Shown: positions 1 to 10,536 of the stretch, piece by piece
Layout of the letters: every line of letters begins with the position of its first letter
How positions within the stretch are numbered: the first letter of the stretch is position 1
Assembly (NCBI GenBank): GCA_036850795.1
Contig: JAAECO010000003.1
Location: 3,658,001 to 3,722,000, forward strand
Direction: 5' to 3'
DNA length: 64,000 nt
From: Cordyceps javanica
Taxonomy: Eukaryota > Ascomycota > Sordariomycetes > Hypocreales > Cordycipitaceae
Program-made: the position numbers and the translations under genes
Notes under the pieces: model-generated
Database searches by the model: none
What the model was told of the DNA's origin: nothing
The model's input: the letters and a program-made list of their open reading frames with translations, nothing else

Positions 1-20
1 ACTGTACCTTCTTCCAAGCC

Positions 21-2165
21 ATGATCGGTCATATACCTGGCACCAGCACCGGCACCGGCACAGAAGGGTCGGAAACTCCCATCACTACCGAGTCTCTCAA
101 TCTATCAGACACGGAAACTCGCCAACTGTCCGCCACTAGCACATTCACTCCGTACTTTCGCATCAGACACGCTTTTGAGCGACTCGGCATTAGCCAGAAG
201 CATGAGCTTGGCCGGGCGGTCTTGTTTGAAGTGACGACAAAGAACAAGTCACTTCCCCGTGGCTATATATTGCGCGCCGCCGACGATGACACACACGTCG
301 ACGGTTACTTGGAGTCATCTCGGGAGGACGGAGCCGGAAGCGAGACAGGGACACAATCCAGCCAGCGTTCATCGCACCAACCACCGTCTACCCTACTACG
401 GGGCCGCACAGTTCCTGCGCTACTCGATGCCTCTTTACCACGCTGTTGGATCGACTATTGCAATGAGAATCACACCGAAGAACGCTGTGCCATTAACCTA
501 TCCGCTCTGGGCAAAGCACCACTGAAGCTCATTGACGTGGAAAGCCGCAAAGTCATTGCGGTAGCAGATCTGAAGATGCAAAGCTACGAATACGTTACAC
601 TCAGCTACGCACTAGGTGATTCCGAGCTAGAGTCTGTTGGCGAGCCCATCAAACTACCAGCAACATTGCCAGCATTATTTGAAGACTCGCTCACACTAAC
701 CCTTTCATTGGGATTTCGGTATTTATGGATCGATCACTATTGTCTCCCCCCACGAGAAAATAAGCTGGAGAGAAGGCAGCAGCTGGACTTGGTCGGAGAA
801 GTGTTTGCGCGGTCTGTATTGACCCTGATTGTGGCGGCTGGCGACGGCATTGCCCATGGCATCCCAGGTGTGAGCGTCTCCCGCGACCAGGACCAGCTTT
901 CGCTCCAAAATGAAAGTGGTTTGTTCACAACCTCGCTCTTGCGCCCTGATGTTGAAGTTGCCGCCTCTCGATGGGCAAACAATGCCTGGGCACTGCAGGA
1001 AGGTCTCCTAGCACGACGACGTCTCATCCTCACGCCCTCCCAGGCCTATTTTCAATGCGGCGCGCTTCACTGCCACGAGAGTATCAGTATACCACTCCGT
1101 CTTGCCCCAAGCTTCAATCTAGGACGCATCTTTCCCCCGGACGGCATCGACAGCACCGATATTCGAACTCTAATAGGAACATACATGACACGTGAACTTT
1201 GTAGGTCGCAGGATCGCCTGGATGCGTTTCGTGGACTATCCCGGGCGTATGCAACAAAGGACAATGCTCGTATCGATACCTTTATGGGGCTGCCACTTTT
1301 CGACCCCGACTCTTTCACCAATCTGAAAGTTGTTAGCCAGACGGATCGTCTGGCTATCGCGATGAGCTGGATGTGGTCGGGTCGATTTGTTTCGTCAAGC
1401 CGAGATGCCAACAGCGATTTGGAGCCCTGCTACCTTGAAAATCCTGCCCATTTTCCTTCTTGGACGTGGCTATCGTGGCGCATCAGAGCGGACCAGCCTA
1501 TTTCGCAGAGCGGCCATTCGTTCTGCATACCACACACGAGTGATCAACCCTTAGCCGTGGCCGACGGCTTATGCGCGCCTCCTGGCACAGAGATCTCTGT
1601 GGGCTTTGCGGACGGCTTGCTGGTTTCGTGGGAGATTGACGGCGTAGCCATCTCGCGCCGTGCGGAGCCCATAACCTTTTTACGCATCAAGACCTTTTGC
1701 TTTGACATAAAAGTTACAAAAAAGGCTGATGATTGGCAGGTTAGCGAACCTGCTGATGTGTTCGACCAGGCGGCACGAGAAACTATACTCCTACTCGTCC
1801 GTTCCTCTCGCACGCACGCCAATGCAGACTCTGGCGCAGCCGCCGAGATTTCGGACCGGGAATTTACGGTTACCGCCATGCTTCTGACGGGAAGGAATTG
1901 GCGTCCCACTGAGACCAGTCCGGAGATGAAGGCACCGATAGTCGAAGCGGAGCACCACGTCACAGCACTCCTGTGTGCACCGAAATCCTGGCAGTCGGAA
2001 CAGCCACTTGTGCGACTGGGAGTCTTTGATTTCAAATTGACAGAGTTTATAATGAAGGAATGCAAGGGTGAAGAGGATGGTGAGGCCACCCTCAGCGGCA
2101 TAGCCTCTGTCTCGGGGGAGAAGATGAGCCTTGAGACCAAGTTGCGAGAGCTTGACCTTTACTAA
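21..2165 (+). CDS. HET-domain (heterokaryon incompatibility) protein
   Basis: A 714-residue open frame from the ATG at 21 to TAA. Around residues 140-190 there is a Trp/Cys/His stretch (CWIDYCNENHTEERC) followed by the usual 'lead-in to YVTLSY' that opens a HET domain. The domain continues with a Leu-Pro-Ala-Thr linker, LGFRYLWID (the family block 'lG.rYLWiD.lCI') and a LTLIVAAGDG...GIPGV block. Proteins with this domain trigger cell death or recognition after fusion of unlike hyphae, though most paralogues have no assigned role. The family Trp in 'SYvWGD' is Leu here (SYALGD), a mild divergence. The frame is open through the first 20 bases of the window, so the true start or an upstream exon could lie outside it. 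The remaining C-terminal part has no recognised domain. HET identity is fairly sure; biological role is unknown. Confidence 0.8.
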   Translation: MIGHIPGTSTGTGTEGSETPITTESLNLSDTETRQLSATSTFTPYFRIRHAFERLGISQKHELGRAVLFEVTTKNKSLPRGYILRAADDDTHVDGYLESSREDGAGSETGTQSSQRSSHQPPSTLLRGRTVPALLDASLPRCWIDYCNENHTEERCAINLSALGKAPLKLIDVESRKVIAVADLKMQSYEYVTLSYALGDSELESVGEPIKLPATLPALFEDSLTLTLSLGFRYLWIDHYCLPPRENKLERRQQLDLVGEVFARSVLTLIVAAGDGIAHGIPGVSVSRDQDQLSLQNESGLFTTSLLRPDVEVAASRWANNAWALQEGLLARRRLILTPSQAYFQCGALHCHESISIPLRLAPSFNLGRIFPPDGIDSTDIRTLIGTYMTRELCRSQDRLDAFRGLSRAYATKDNARIDTFMGLPLFDPDSFTNLKVVSQTDRLAIAMSWMWSGRFVSSSRDANSDLEPCYLENPAHFPSWTWLSWRIRADQPISQSGHSFCIPHTSDQPLAVADGLCAPPGTEISVGFADGLLVSWEIDGVAISRRAEPITFLRIKTFCFDIKVTKKADDWQVSEPADVFDQAARETILLLVRSSRTHANADSGAAAEISDREFTVTAMLLTGRNWRPTETSPEMKAPIVEAEHHVTALLCAPKSWQSEQPLVRLGVFDFKLTEFIMKECKGEEDGEATLSGIASVSGEKMSLETKLRELDLY

Positions 2166-2686
2166 AGGCCGGGATAATATGACTTGAACAAGGACGTTGT
2201 ATTTATTTGTTGTTCATTGACGCACAGCATTGGGAGCCGGCGCACAAAATAATGGAGGAACCAAAACAAGGATGGCTTTTTTTTTTTACTTTTGTATCTA
2301 TATACATGTATACGTTACCAACGCCAGGTCGCATAAAATGTATATAGATGATAAATGAACATACGCTACTGGTCTCGATAGAGTAAGACGAGGTAGATTT
2401 TGCTCGGACCGAAATACATGCCAAAAACTGTTGCTTCTCATAGATGCCAAAGCTCTTCCGTGGCCCATGTTGGAACATGTGCCAATCAATGCAAAAGGCA
2501 AACTTTATGTGTGTTTTGAGGACCAGTCTTGCGGGTGGTGGGTGTGAGTGACTACGAGGAGTGTACTGCGTGCATCTGGTATGCGGCGAGTCACGTACGT
2601 GTTGGTGCATCGAGACGCCATGGGACGAAGCTCTGGCAGCTCAAGAAAAGAAAAAGAGAAAACAAGAAGAAAAGAAAAAAGAAACA
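2166..2686. other. Intergenic, convergent 3' ends
   Basis: This is the spacer between the HET gene (+) and the hydrolase gene (-), both ending here. It contains an 11-base T run near 2277 and A-rich purine stretches near 2643-2685 that fit 3' untranslated regions. Only short, ATG-poor frames are present, and I see no gene. Confidence 0.5.
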
Positions 2687-4838
2687 CTAGCTTGATTGCA
2701 TGTCTATGGCGGCCCTCGTCGACATGTCGTCGTGCACCCATGTCATGATCCGGCTGCCGACGTCGCCCACGAGCTTGTCGTAGTGCGGCCCCGGTGCAAA
2801 GAGCCCGCAGTGCGCGCCGACCTCGTCCACGTCGGCCATGTACACGTCGACCCATGTCGGGTCGCGCTGTCCATTGTGCCTTCTCGGCAGCGAGCAGAAT
2901 TTGCGCAGCTTCTTGGGCTGCTCGTCGGCAGGATGTGGCGGTGTTTTGTCCTGGGCATTTCGGCCAGACGCAGTGGCGACGCTTGTTGATGCGGACTCGG
3001 TGGCCGTGTGTTTTGCGCCGAGGGCTGCTTCCGCGTCGTCACTGTGCTTTTGCGCCTCTTGCGCTTCTCGAAGTGACTGTTTTTGAAGCCGCTGGGCTTC
3101 TTTTTCCGATTTCTTGCGACGCTTTTCGAGAAGCTTCTCTCGTTCGCGGATGGCCTTGTTGCGGTCCTTGATGGCTTGCTGGTAGGCTTTCTGCTCCCGC
3201 TTGGCCTCTTTTTCTGCCTGCTTGCGGGCATCTTTGTCTGTGTACTTGGTCAGGTCGGGGGGTGTAGGCTCTTTCGGGTCAGGTGGAATAGGTGCGAGAT
3301 CCAGGCCTGGCTTGATTTCCGCTTCTGGTGGGACATCAGCCTCATGAGGTTCCTCATTTGCTGCCACGCGGCCCTCTTCTTCTTCGTCGGGTATTGGGGT
3401 AGGGTCTAGGTACAGCATAGACACGTGGCCATCGTTTTCGGATACATGACCAGGGTCTATTACTTGACTCTCCCGCGGGTTCTCAACTGTTGGAATCTCG
3501 TCTGACCGTGGACTGGTCTCGTCCGCCTCGTAAAGATCTTCACCGTCGAAGATGCTATCAACCGCAGCCCGGCCCGAGCTCGCTGGTTTTTCGGAACCGG
3601 GACAGAAATCTGAGTCTGTTTGATCCTGGAATGCACAGGACTGCTCCTTGTCTGCCTCTTGTTCATCTAAGCCTAGTGTTGACGTTGAAAGGCTGGCGAC
3701 ACCCGCCGAGTCGATCTGCGGTGACGGCTTGGGACGGCCTGGCGATAACGTATAGTAGTTGACAAACCGAACACGTCTATGCGCCGCAGCTGGATGGCCT
3801 TCGGATATTGCTTTGAGCTCATCGACATCTTCTAGAGCTCGTATGCGTTTGTAACGTGAAGAAAGCTCTGGATAATCAGCCATGCAGCCACCAAATTCTA
3901 GGTGAGAAACAATGTGATTGCCTATCGCATTGAATATGCCTTCGGTCTTGTGCTTGGAAGCAAAATGCCGGAGTCTTGAGATAAGCGGCTTCTCCCTGAA
4001 TGGAAGGTCATTGAAGTAGGGAGGGTCGTATAATTCATTGAGCTGGGCTGGTGGTGGAGATGATGTTGTAGTGGCATTGTTAGATGTAGTATCGGAGAGT
4101 GGTAGCTGCAAGTCGCTCGTTGACGGGTCCACGGTAAGAGAGGTTTCGGAAGACTCCGTGGCATCTTTGTCGGATTTTGGCGTAGGCTGGAACAAGCTCG
4201 ACAAGCCGGACACTACTATTCCGGGGTGAAGGCCCAGAAATGGCGAATCTAGAGACAACGTACCTAGAATGCGATGCTTGAATGGTTGAAGGAGACGGGT
4301 GCTGCGATTGGGCTGGATGGCATACATTAGTGTACTCTTGCGCACTGCCCGGACATGGGAGGATTACCATCAGAACAATCTCAGCAGCCAGCAAGCCTCC
4401 CATGGAGTGACCAACAAGAATGACATCTGTGGTGGGAGACACATGGGGCTCGAGCCAAGCACTAAAGTTGTCCCTTGCAACTTGTATGGCTCTGTAGGTT
4501 TTATAACGGGGGTATATTTTGGAATGAACGAGGTGAGTTTCGGATAAAAGCTCGGTAAGAAAAGCATGTACGTGTGCCGGGAATGACCGAAACGACTGGT
4601 CATTGCCATAGAAGCCATGGATATATATGACGAGGAGCGAGCGTCTGGTATCAGATTCTTTGGCTGGTGCTATCAGTGACTGAGATGACGATGTTCGGGG
4701 GTCCGAAGCATGCAGATTGACGGAATACGCATTGCCAACCGGGGATGGCGACAGGAAGCCGCCATGTCCATGTTGGGACGAGGACGACGAGGCCTGCGCG
4801 GGTTGTCGACGGGGCGGCAAGGCAGGAGGCGACGTCAT
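2687..4838 (-). CDS. Alpha/beta-hydrolase (lipase-like, DUF676-type) of about 686 aa
   Basis: Two exons: 4838-4368 and 4276-2687, joined across a 91-bp GT-AG intron (4367-4277) in phase 0, giving about 686 residues. Exon 1 carries the strand-turn VIYIHGFYGND (residues about 70-80) and the nucleophile elbow GHSMGG with Ser145. Exon 2 opens with HRILGTLSLDSPFLGLHPG, the block that follows the elbow in this fungal family, which is why the internal CAAG acceptor was preferred over the later CTAG (the latter breaks frame). A Lys/Glu/Arg-rich, probably coiled-coil stretch precedes a conserved C-terminal region with TWVDVYMADVDEVGAHCGLF, containing the likely Asp and His of the triad. The N-terminus is Ser/Pro-rich and has no signal peptide, so a cytosolic or organelle-facing lipase or esterase is most likely. 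The substrate is unknown. Confidence 0.82.
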
Positions 4839-7800
4839 GTTGCGCTTAGAGAGTTGGAAGCCGTTGAGTATCGAGTCGAACTGGCTGTACTACATACAGT
4901 GCTACTGAGACATGACGAGGGATGCCCCTATCGGCAGGTGCATACTCAGTACCGCTGGCTGGGATGTTGGGTGGTGATGACGTTGGGCGCAAGCAAGGGT
5001 ACAGAATGCAGGTGGCTCCCCCATTGGGTCCCCGGCCTGTGGCTTGATTTTTGCGCTACTTGGAGGTAAAGACAATGGCGCTTGAGGATGGTGGTGAGTA
5101 TCACAGAAGGATCTCTTTGATGATGGAGAAGAGAAGCGCCATGGACTGGCCGAGATTACTTTTTGCGAGATTCTACATCTGGATGGTGACGCGCATCGCT
5201 GAAATAGCAGAAGAGTAGCTGAGCAGCTGGTGCTCTCAGTCGTGATGAGCTGATAAGTAGAGCGAAGCTGTGGCGCGAGAGTATTTGGGCTGATAAATGA
5301 GATGCAGTGTGGCACAGGGCTGGCGGCTGCCTGTAAGTACCTAGGCTATTGTGGTACCCAAGCGGTTTTTTTTTTACTTATTGCTGTAGCTACCTAGGTA
5401 TGTACCTTGCCCTACCTACCAACCTACCTACCTAGGTACTTGCCAGTATAAGTAGATTACTGAAACTTGCCAAGTACTTGCCTTGAATGGATGGAGCTGG
5501 CAAAGGGCAGCGCGCGTGTTTGGAACCGGCGTGGGCAACCCATAGTAGATTATGAATTATGAATCAGGGGCTATGCGAGATGGCATAACGCTATGCAAGG
5601 CGAGTGGCATGAGGTGAGGAACAAGGCTCGAGTGTGGTCGGCTTCATCGGGGTGAATAAGAATAGTCGTAAGTAAGTACTTAGTTTGAACAGCAATTGTG
5701 GCAATAGTACTCCGTAGGAAAATAGGATATAATACAGCGGCAGGTGTACTGGTCTGATATGGGTTGCAGAATAGGAGGCGGCAGATTGAAGGGAGCTGAC
5801 AGTCTGGGTATAGCGGAGACAGGCACTTTATTCGGAGGAGGTAGGGCGCAAGAACGCGTGTCGACTGGGTACACGTGAAGAATGCTAGAATAGTAATTTC
5901 GAGAGCATCTATCCGTACCTGGCAGGTACTTACTTATTGCTTAGGCGCGTTCCGAAGTGCAACGCGGTTTGGTCGAGACGGCCGTCGTGGAATGTGGTTC
6001 TGGATGGTTTGTGGCTTTTCATTAGCCCGACCGAGCCAGCGTCACAGCGAAGAACGGAACGAGCAGCACCAATACTTCAGCCGCAGTCTAGTCAATTTAT
6101 TGATTGTGTGATTTTTTTTGGGGGGGGGATGAGAAACAAGTCTATACTGGTAGCCTCGGTCGTGGTTTGACAGCGGGTTGTGCAAGGTGGGGAGAAGAAC
6201 AAAAAGAAAAGGAGAAAGGGGAATAAAGAGAAAGAAAAAGGAAAACTACGGACAAGCAACCCGTACTAACGAACCGTCGATGGCTGTTTGTGCTAAAGAT
6301 GATCTCTGGGGCGTTTACGAGAACAAGAGAGATGAGAGGAGTTGACAGCCTGGTAATGTGTTTGAGAGGCTCGGATACGGATGAGGAAGCGGGGAGGGGG
6401 GAGGCAGAGGCTTGTGCGGCAGCCAGCGAATTGGGAATGGAATCTCTTTTTTTTTTTTTCCCTCTTTGGCTGGTTGGCTGGTTGGCTGGCTGGCACGCTG
6501 AGCCAAAGACTGGCTTCCCGTATTAATTCACTTGGCATTGAAGCTAGGCTCGTTTGACCGGGTGTCGTGGCAGCGTCGGCTTTTATTGGCCGTGACCCTT
6601 GCAAGCATCTCCCTTTTTTGCTTCTGCGAACGGAGCGCTCCGTACTCAGTAACATGGCAGTATGGCAATATGGCCAGATTACTTACCAAAGTCACATCTT
6701 TGAGTACTTACACAAGGCCAGCAAACCAGTTGACCAGGTCGTGCGGGCCGTGGTGCGTGATTGAGTGTGGGTGGTGCGGCAGAGGGGAGCCTTTTTTTTA
6801 TTCTACCAGTATAATCTATTTTCATTGTTTTGATGGGGCTTTAGGAAATGAGGGAATCCTTTTTTAGAAGCCCCTCCCCCCAGCAAGCCTGGTTGGTTGG
6901 TGCCTGGCTCTCAGCACCAGCGAATGGTACGAGAAGGGGAGAGTGAGAAAGAGAGAGAGGGGACAAAGAACAAAGACGAAAAAACTCGGGGACAAACAAG
7001 ACTGACAAAGAGTCAACAAAGAAGAGGGTGGTGAGATGATGGGAGAGCTAAAAGTGCAAGAAGATGAGCAAGATGTGAAGAGAAAAAATGTCAAGGCTTC
7101 ATTCAGGCCCGTGCAATCAAGTATTAGCTGGCTGCCCATTCCGTCCACACACATAAGTACCAAGTACTCCGTACCAGTACACACAGTTCCAATAGTGCCC
7201 ACGGCCCGCTGCCCACTGTCTGTCCATGTCCACAGCAAGTCTCGGCGTGCCATTGTCATGCGTATCCGTAGTAGGTACCTACCTTTATCAAGCAGGCCCC
7301 CAACTTAACCGTATTTCGGCTCATTGAAACGAGGTACTTCGTGTCCGTCCTTGTTCCGACCAGCCAAGTACATGTTCCGTGTCCCGTGTCCGTGTGCCTA
7401 GCGAAACAAGATGCCCAAACAGTACAGATGACAGCCTCGAATACCTATGCGCTGCCTCTTCTTCAGGCCAGTCGGTGGCGGGCAGGTTCATCTCGAGCGC
7501 ACGCTCATACCAGGAGCCAGATGCGTTTCCCATTCCCGGTTCTCCATTCCCACTCACCCACCCTCCACTTATCAAGCTAAGTAGGCACCTCTAATTAACA
7601 AGTACTGAGGTACCCAAGGTAGGTGCGCAGGTGCGGTAGCACCCGAAGAGGTACCTAAGCAGCTAAGTTACTACTTACCTAAGTCTTATGTTGGTGCCTG
7701 GTAGGCACTCGGCTTGGGTACCTTGCTTGCTTGCCTGCCCTCTGCTCCCACTCCCCGTTTGTTACTAACCTAACTTACCTTACCTACCTAGGTACCTTTA

Positions 7801-8442
7801 CCAGTACCCTTCCCTTTCTGTCCCTTTTTCCTCTTTTCCTCTTCTCTAGCCTCAATCTCGACCTTTCGCGTCCGGGTTCGCTCGTCATGTTTATGCAATT
7901 GACGTTGATGGTAGACTGCTAAGGATCAGTCTTTTTTTTATTTCGTCGCCATTCGCTCCTTTATTCGATTTTTTCTTTCATTTCTTCTCAGTGCTATTCG
8001 CCCCTCGTCCATTCAGCGACCCGTTTCAACTAGCGGCCAACCGGTACGACGACTCCAAACAAGAAAGGAAAACAAAGAAAAAAAATCACCCAACACTCGC
8101 TCGCAAACTCCATCGCAATACGGCACCGAGAAAAAAAACGTCCATCTGATTTTTTTTATATTAAGCTACGCAACCCATTAATCAAGTAGCGTTTTCTTTC
8201 GATTCCCGCCCCTCGACTTCCAAGGCAGACTACCTCGGCGCGGCTAGTCCCCGACTGAGTCGTATCCAGCGTCGCTACCGCCACACGTCGACGTCGTCAA
8301 CCACTCCGCCCTGCCTAGTTCATGATGCCCCAGCCGCGTGTCGAAAAATAGAAACACCCGTCGTCGTCAGCCAAGAGCCCCCGCAGCCCGTGAACACGAC
8401 TGCCTGGCCACCGCTGCGCCGCTCTCTGACGAATTGCCCGTC
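4839..8442. promoter_or_regulatory. Long divergent intergenic region (3.6 kb)
   Basis: This region separates the divergent hydrolase (-) and membrane-protein (+) genes. No frame of convincing coding character is seen. It contains CCTACCTAGGTA-type repeats (5336-5450 and 7560-7800), two or three copies of a GTACTCCGTA motif, purine-rich tracts (6190-6250, 6930-7080) and, from about 7800 to 8330, pyrimidine-rich sequence typical of a fungal promoter and 5' leader. An intron in the 5' leader is possible. The regulatory role is inferred from position and composition only. Confidence 0.5.
5336..5450. repeat. CCTACCTAGGTA-type short repeat cluster
   Basis: Several overlapping copies of CTACCTAGGTA, ACCTACC and CCTAGGTAC sit here. 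The same family of words returns at 7560-7800, 13980-14060, 36215-36425 and 56495-56540, always between genes. Confidence 0.6.
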
Positions 8443-10152
8443 ATGACTAACCGTCCTCGCCGGCCTTCACTCCTTCAGGCCCGTGATTCTAATTCTGTCC
8501 ATCCTTCGCCGTCCTCTACTTCGGGATCCCACACTCGCTCTTCTGTGCATTTGCACGACCATCGCCACGCTCACTCCACACATGCGCATGACCAACCCGG
8601 CCACCAAGACGTCACCGACCACCACCGCGCCGACGAACAGCACCAAACTTCCTCTCTCAGTGCCTCACCGCCCCTGGTGTCCGAATATATCCTCACCCAC
8701 TCCCATCAAGACAGCAGCGCCGCTACCAGTTCCTCCGAGTCCATCACCACCCAGTCCCGTCAAGACGGCAGCACAGCCAGCAATTCCTCCTCGCTGGACG
8801 CCCCTACCCACTCCGCCGCCCTGGAGACTTCTCTTGCGGCCCGCACTGCCGATGCCACAGATGCCACATCACCTTACGTCACCCAGGTCGTCCAGACCAT
8901 TTCCATCATCCAAGTAGTCGACTACTCTGGCTCGCCCATTTCGACTTCTACCCAATATGCCACCCCAAATACCGTCGTCGTCGACCCAGGCACGGGCGAG
9001 ATCATGTCGCAGTCTGGTCCTGTTTCGGCCACGGACCTGAACCAGAGCAGTCTTGTTCCGGGCTCGGGAAGCGCTTCATTGTCCACGCTAGCGACCACGA
9101 CCTCGACGTTCTCGCAGCCCAGCTCAGCTCTCATCTCCCCCTCGCCACTCTCCGGCTTCCCTACCTTGTCCGATACGAGCAATGGAACCGTCTGGGGTAA
9201 CATGACCCTTGCCAGCACCCCATCTAATTCAAAGACCAGGCCAGCCTCATGGACCCAGCCCACCAACCACACTACATCTTCGACGCAATCCAGCTTTCGA
9301 GCCTTAACATCCTCGTCTGACAGATCAACAAGCACGTCAACGGACACGTCAACGGACACGGACACCGAAACATTGTCATATTCATCTACCTACGGCTCGA
9401 CTCCAACCTGGAACTCTCCGACGGTCATCCCCACGGTCGCCGGCAGCGCCGAGACTTCTTCCACCTCGTCTGCCTCGGGCAACGATCCGCTGACGACCCA
9501 GCAAAAAGAAATTGTTGGCGGTGTAGTGGGAAGCATCGCAGGCGTGGCCTTCCTTGCCCTGCTCGTCATGCTCGCCCTACGTTACAAGAAGAGGAAGGGG
9601 GGCAGCGAGTCACTTCCTAGCAGCACGGAAGCTCGAGGTCTGGCAGCTCTGCCCGCTCCCGGAAGCCATGCTACCAACGCCATGGCTGAGCGAAACGCTG
9701 CCGCCTCATCGTTCAACGCGGCTTTTTCGGCATTGGCCAACAAGAACCAATCAAGGCGCGCCGCAGAGGTAGCGCCCGATATGCCTGAGGGAGCCTCCGG
9801 TGGCGAGCGAGGCTTCTACCGTGTGTCGGGTCGCAAGCTGCCATCTGTCCTCTACACGGGTGGTGACGGGTATTCGGATCCACGCGAAAGCACCATGAGC
9901 GGGTATTCACAATCCTCCGAACCCTTCAGCCGCGGTGACGAGCCCTTTGCACTCGGCAGTCCTATGCGGCCGATAAGCGGTATACCCATCATCCGATCGG
10001 GACCTGCACGGACGCCAGTGACGGAAGCCAACCCGTTCGCCGACCCCGCGGCATCACCACCCATGCCGAAAAGCGACTCGCCACCCAGGCGCCCTGGATC
10101 TAGTGGCAGCACACGAGGATCCAGCTCCCGGTTTCAGGAAGGCATATCATGA
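8443..10152 (+). CDS. Ser/Thr-rich single-pass membrane protein (sensor-like), 569 aa
   Basis: The start is placed at the first in-frame ATG (8443, MTNRPRRPSLL). The frame extends to 8338 but opens there with GTG, and a stop lies just upstream. The first ~380 residues are very rich in Ser, Thr and Pro with few hydrophobics, as in O-mannosylated cell-wall proteins. A His-rich stretch with many HxH pairs lies within roughly residues 28-70. One transmembrane segment follows (VGGVVGSIAGVAFLALLVMLALRY) with a KKRKGG stop-transfer signal, then a roughly 190-residue cytoplasmic tail rich in Pro, Ser and Gly. This layout (STR ectodomain, TM, basic stop, tail) matches fungal wall-stress sensor or mucin-like proteins, but no WSC or other cysteine domain is present and no N-terminal signal peptide is visible. 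Function is unknown. Confidence 0.72.
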   Translation: MTNRPRRPSLLQARDSNSVHPSPSSTSGSHTRSSVHLHDHRHAHSTHAHDQPGHQDVTDHHRADEQHQTSSLSASPPLVSEYILTHSHQDSSAATSSSESITTQSRQDGSTASNSSSLDAPTHSAALETSLAARTADATDATSPYVTQVVQTISIIQVVDYSGSPISTSTQYATPNTVVVDPGTGEIMSQSGPVSATDLNQSSLVPGSGSASLSTLATTTSTFSQPSSALISPSPLSGFPTLSDTSNGTVWGNMTLASTPSNSKTRPASWTQPTNHTTSSTQSSFRALTSSSDRSTSTSTDTSTDTDTETLSYSSTYGSTPTWNSPTVIPTVAGSAETSSTSSASGNDPLTTQQKEIVGGVVGSIAGVAFLALLVMLALRYKKRKGGSESLPSSTEARGLAALPAPGSHATNAMAERNAAASSFNAAFSALANKNQSRRAAEVAPDMPEGASGGERGFYRVSGRKLPSVLYTGGDGYSDPRESTMSGYSQSSEPFSRGDEPFALGSPMRPISGIPIIRSGPARTPVTEANPFADPAASPPMPKSDSPPRRPGSSGSTRGSSSRFQEGIS

Positions 10153-10496
10153 TTGATTTCTACAAGTGGCTACGTACCACGAGCATCTTTGTGTTCCCTC
10201 GTTCTCTCCGTTTTCACCATCTTCTCTTCTTGGACCTGTATATGGTTTTTACATTTATCACTATCTTTGGTGGCAGTCTATGCCAGCATATTCTTGCCAA
10301 CTGGGACAGTCTTGGATATTACTGGGCCGGAAATTGCCTTTGGATTTACCTCTTGACTATTCTCTTTGGTCTTTTTTATTTCATGCTTCATCTTATTTAT
10401 AACTCGGCGTTTGCATAGGATGATGGGCAGCGATACCGAGTCCCAGCACCTATGATTGTGCAATTTTTTTTCTGCTATAATGTATATTTTGTCTAG

Positions 10497-10536
10497 TAGC
10501 AGCAGCAGCAGCAGTAGCAGCAGCAGCGGCGGCGGA
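10497..10536 (+). repeat. Imperfect AGC/CGG trinucleotide microsatellite
   Basis: An AGC-AGC run interrupted by one AGT and ending in GGCGGCGG. It is non-coding by the present model. Confidence 0.8.

Noticed and set aside
8338..8442. 35-codon N-terminal extension of the membrane protein
   Set aside because: It starts with GTG after an in-frame stop; a nuclear eukaryotic gene should start at the ATG at 8443.
10149..10418. 89-codon hydrophobic frame starting at the stop of the membrane-protein gene
   Set aside because: T-rich 3' UTR gives hydrophobic residues in all frames; overlap with the stop codon and lack of signature argue against a gene.
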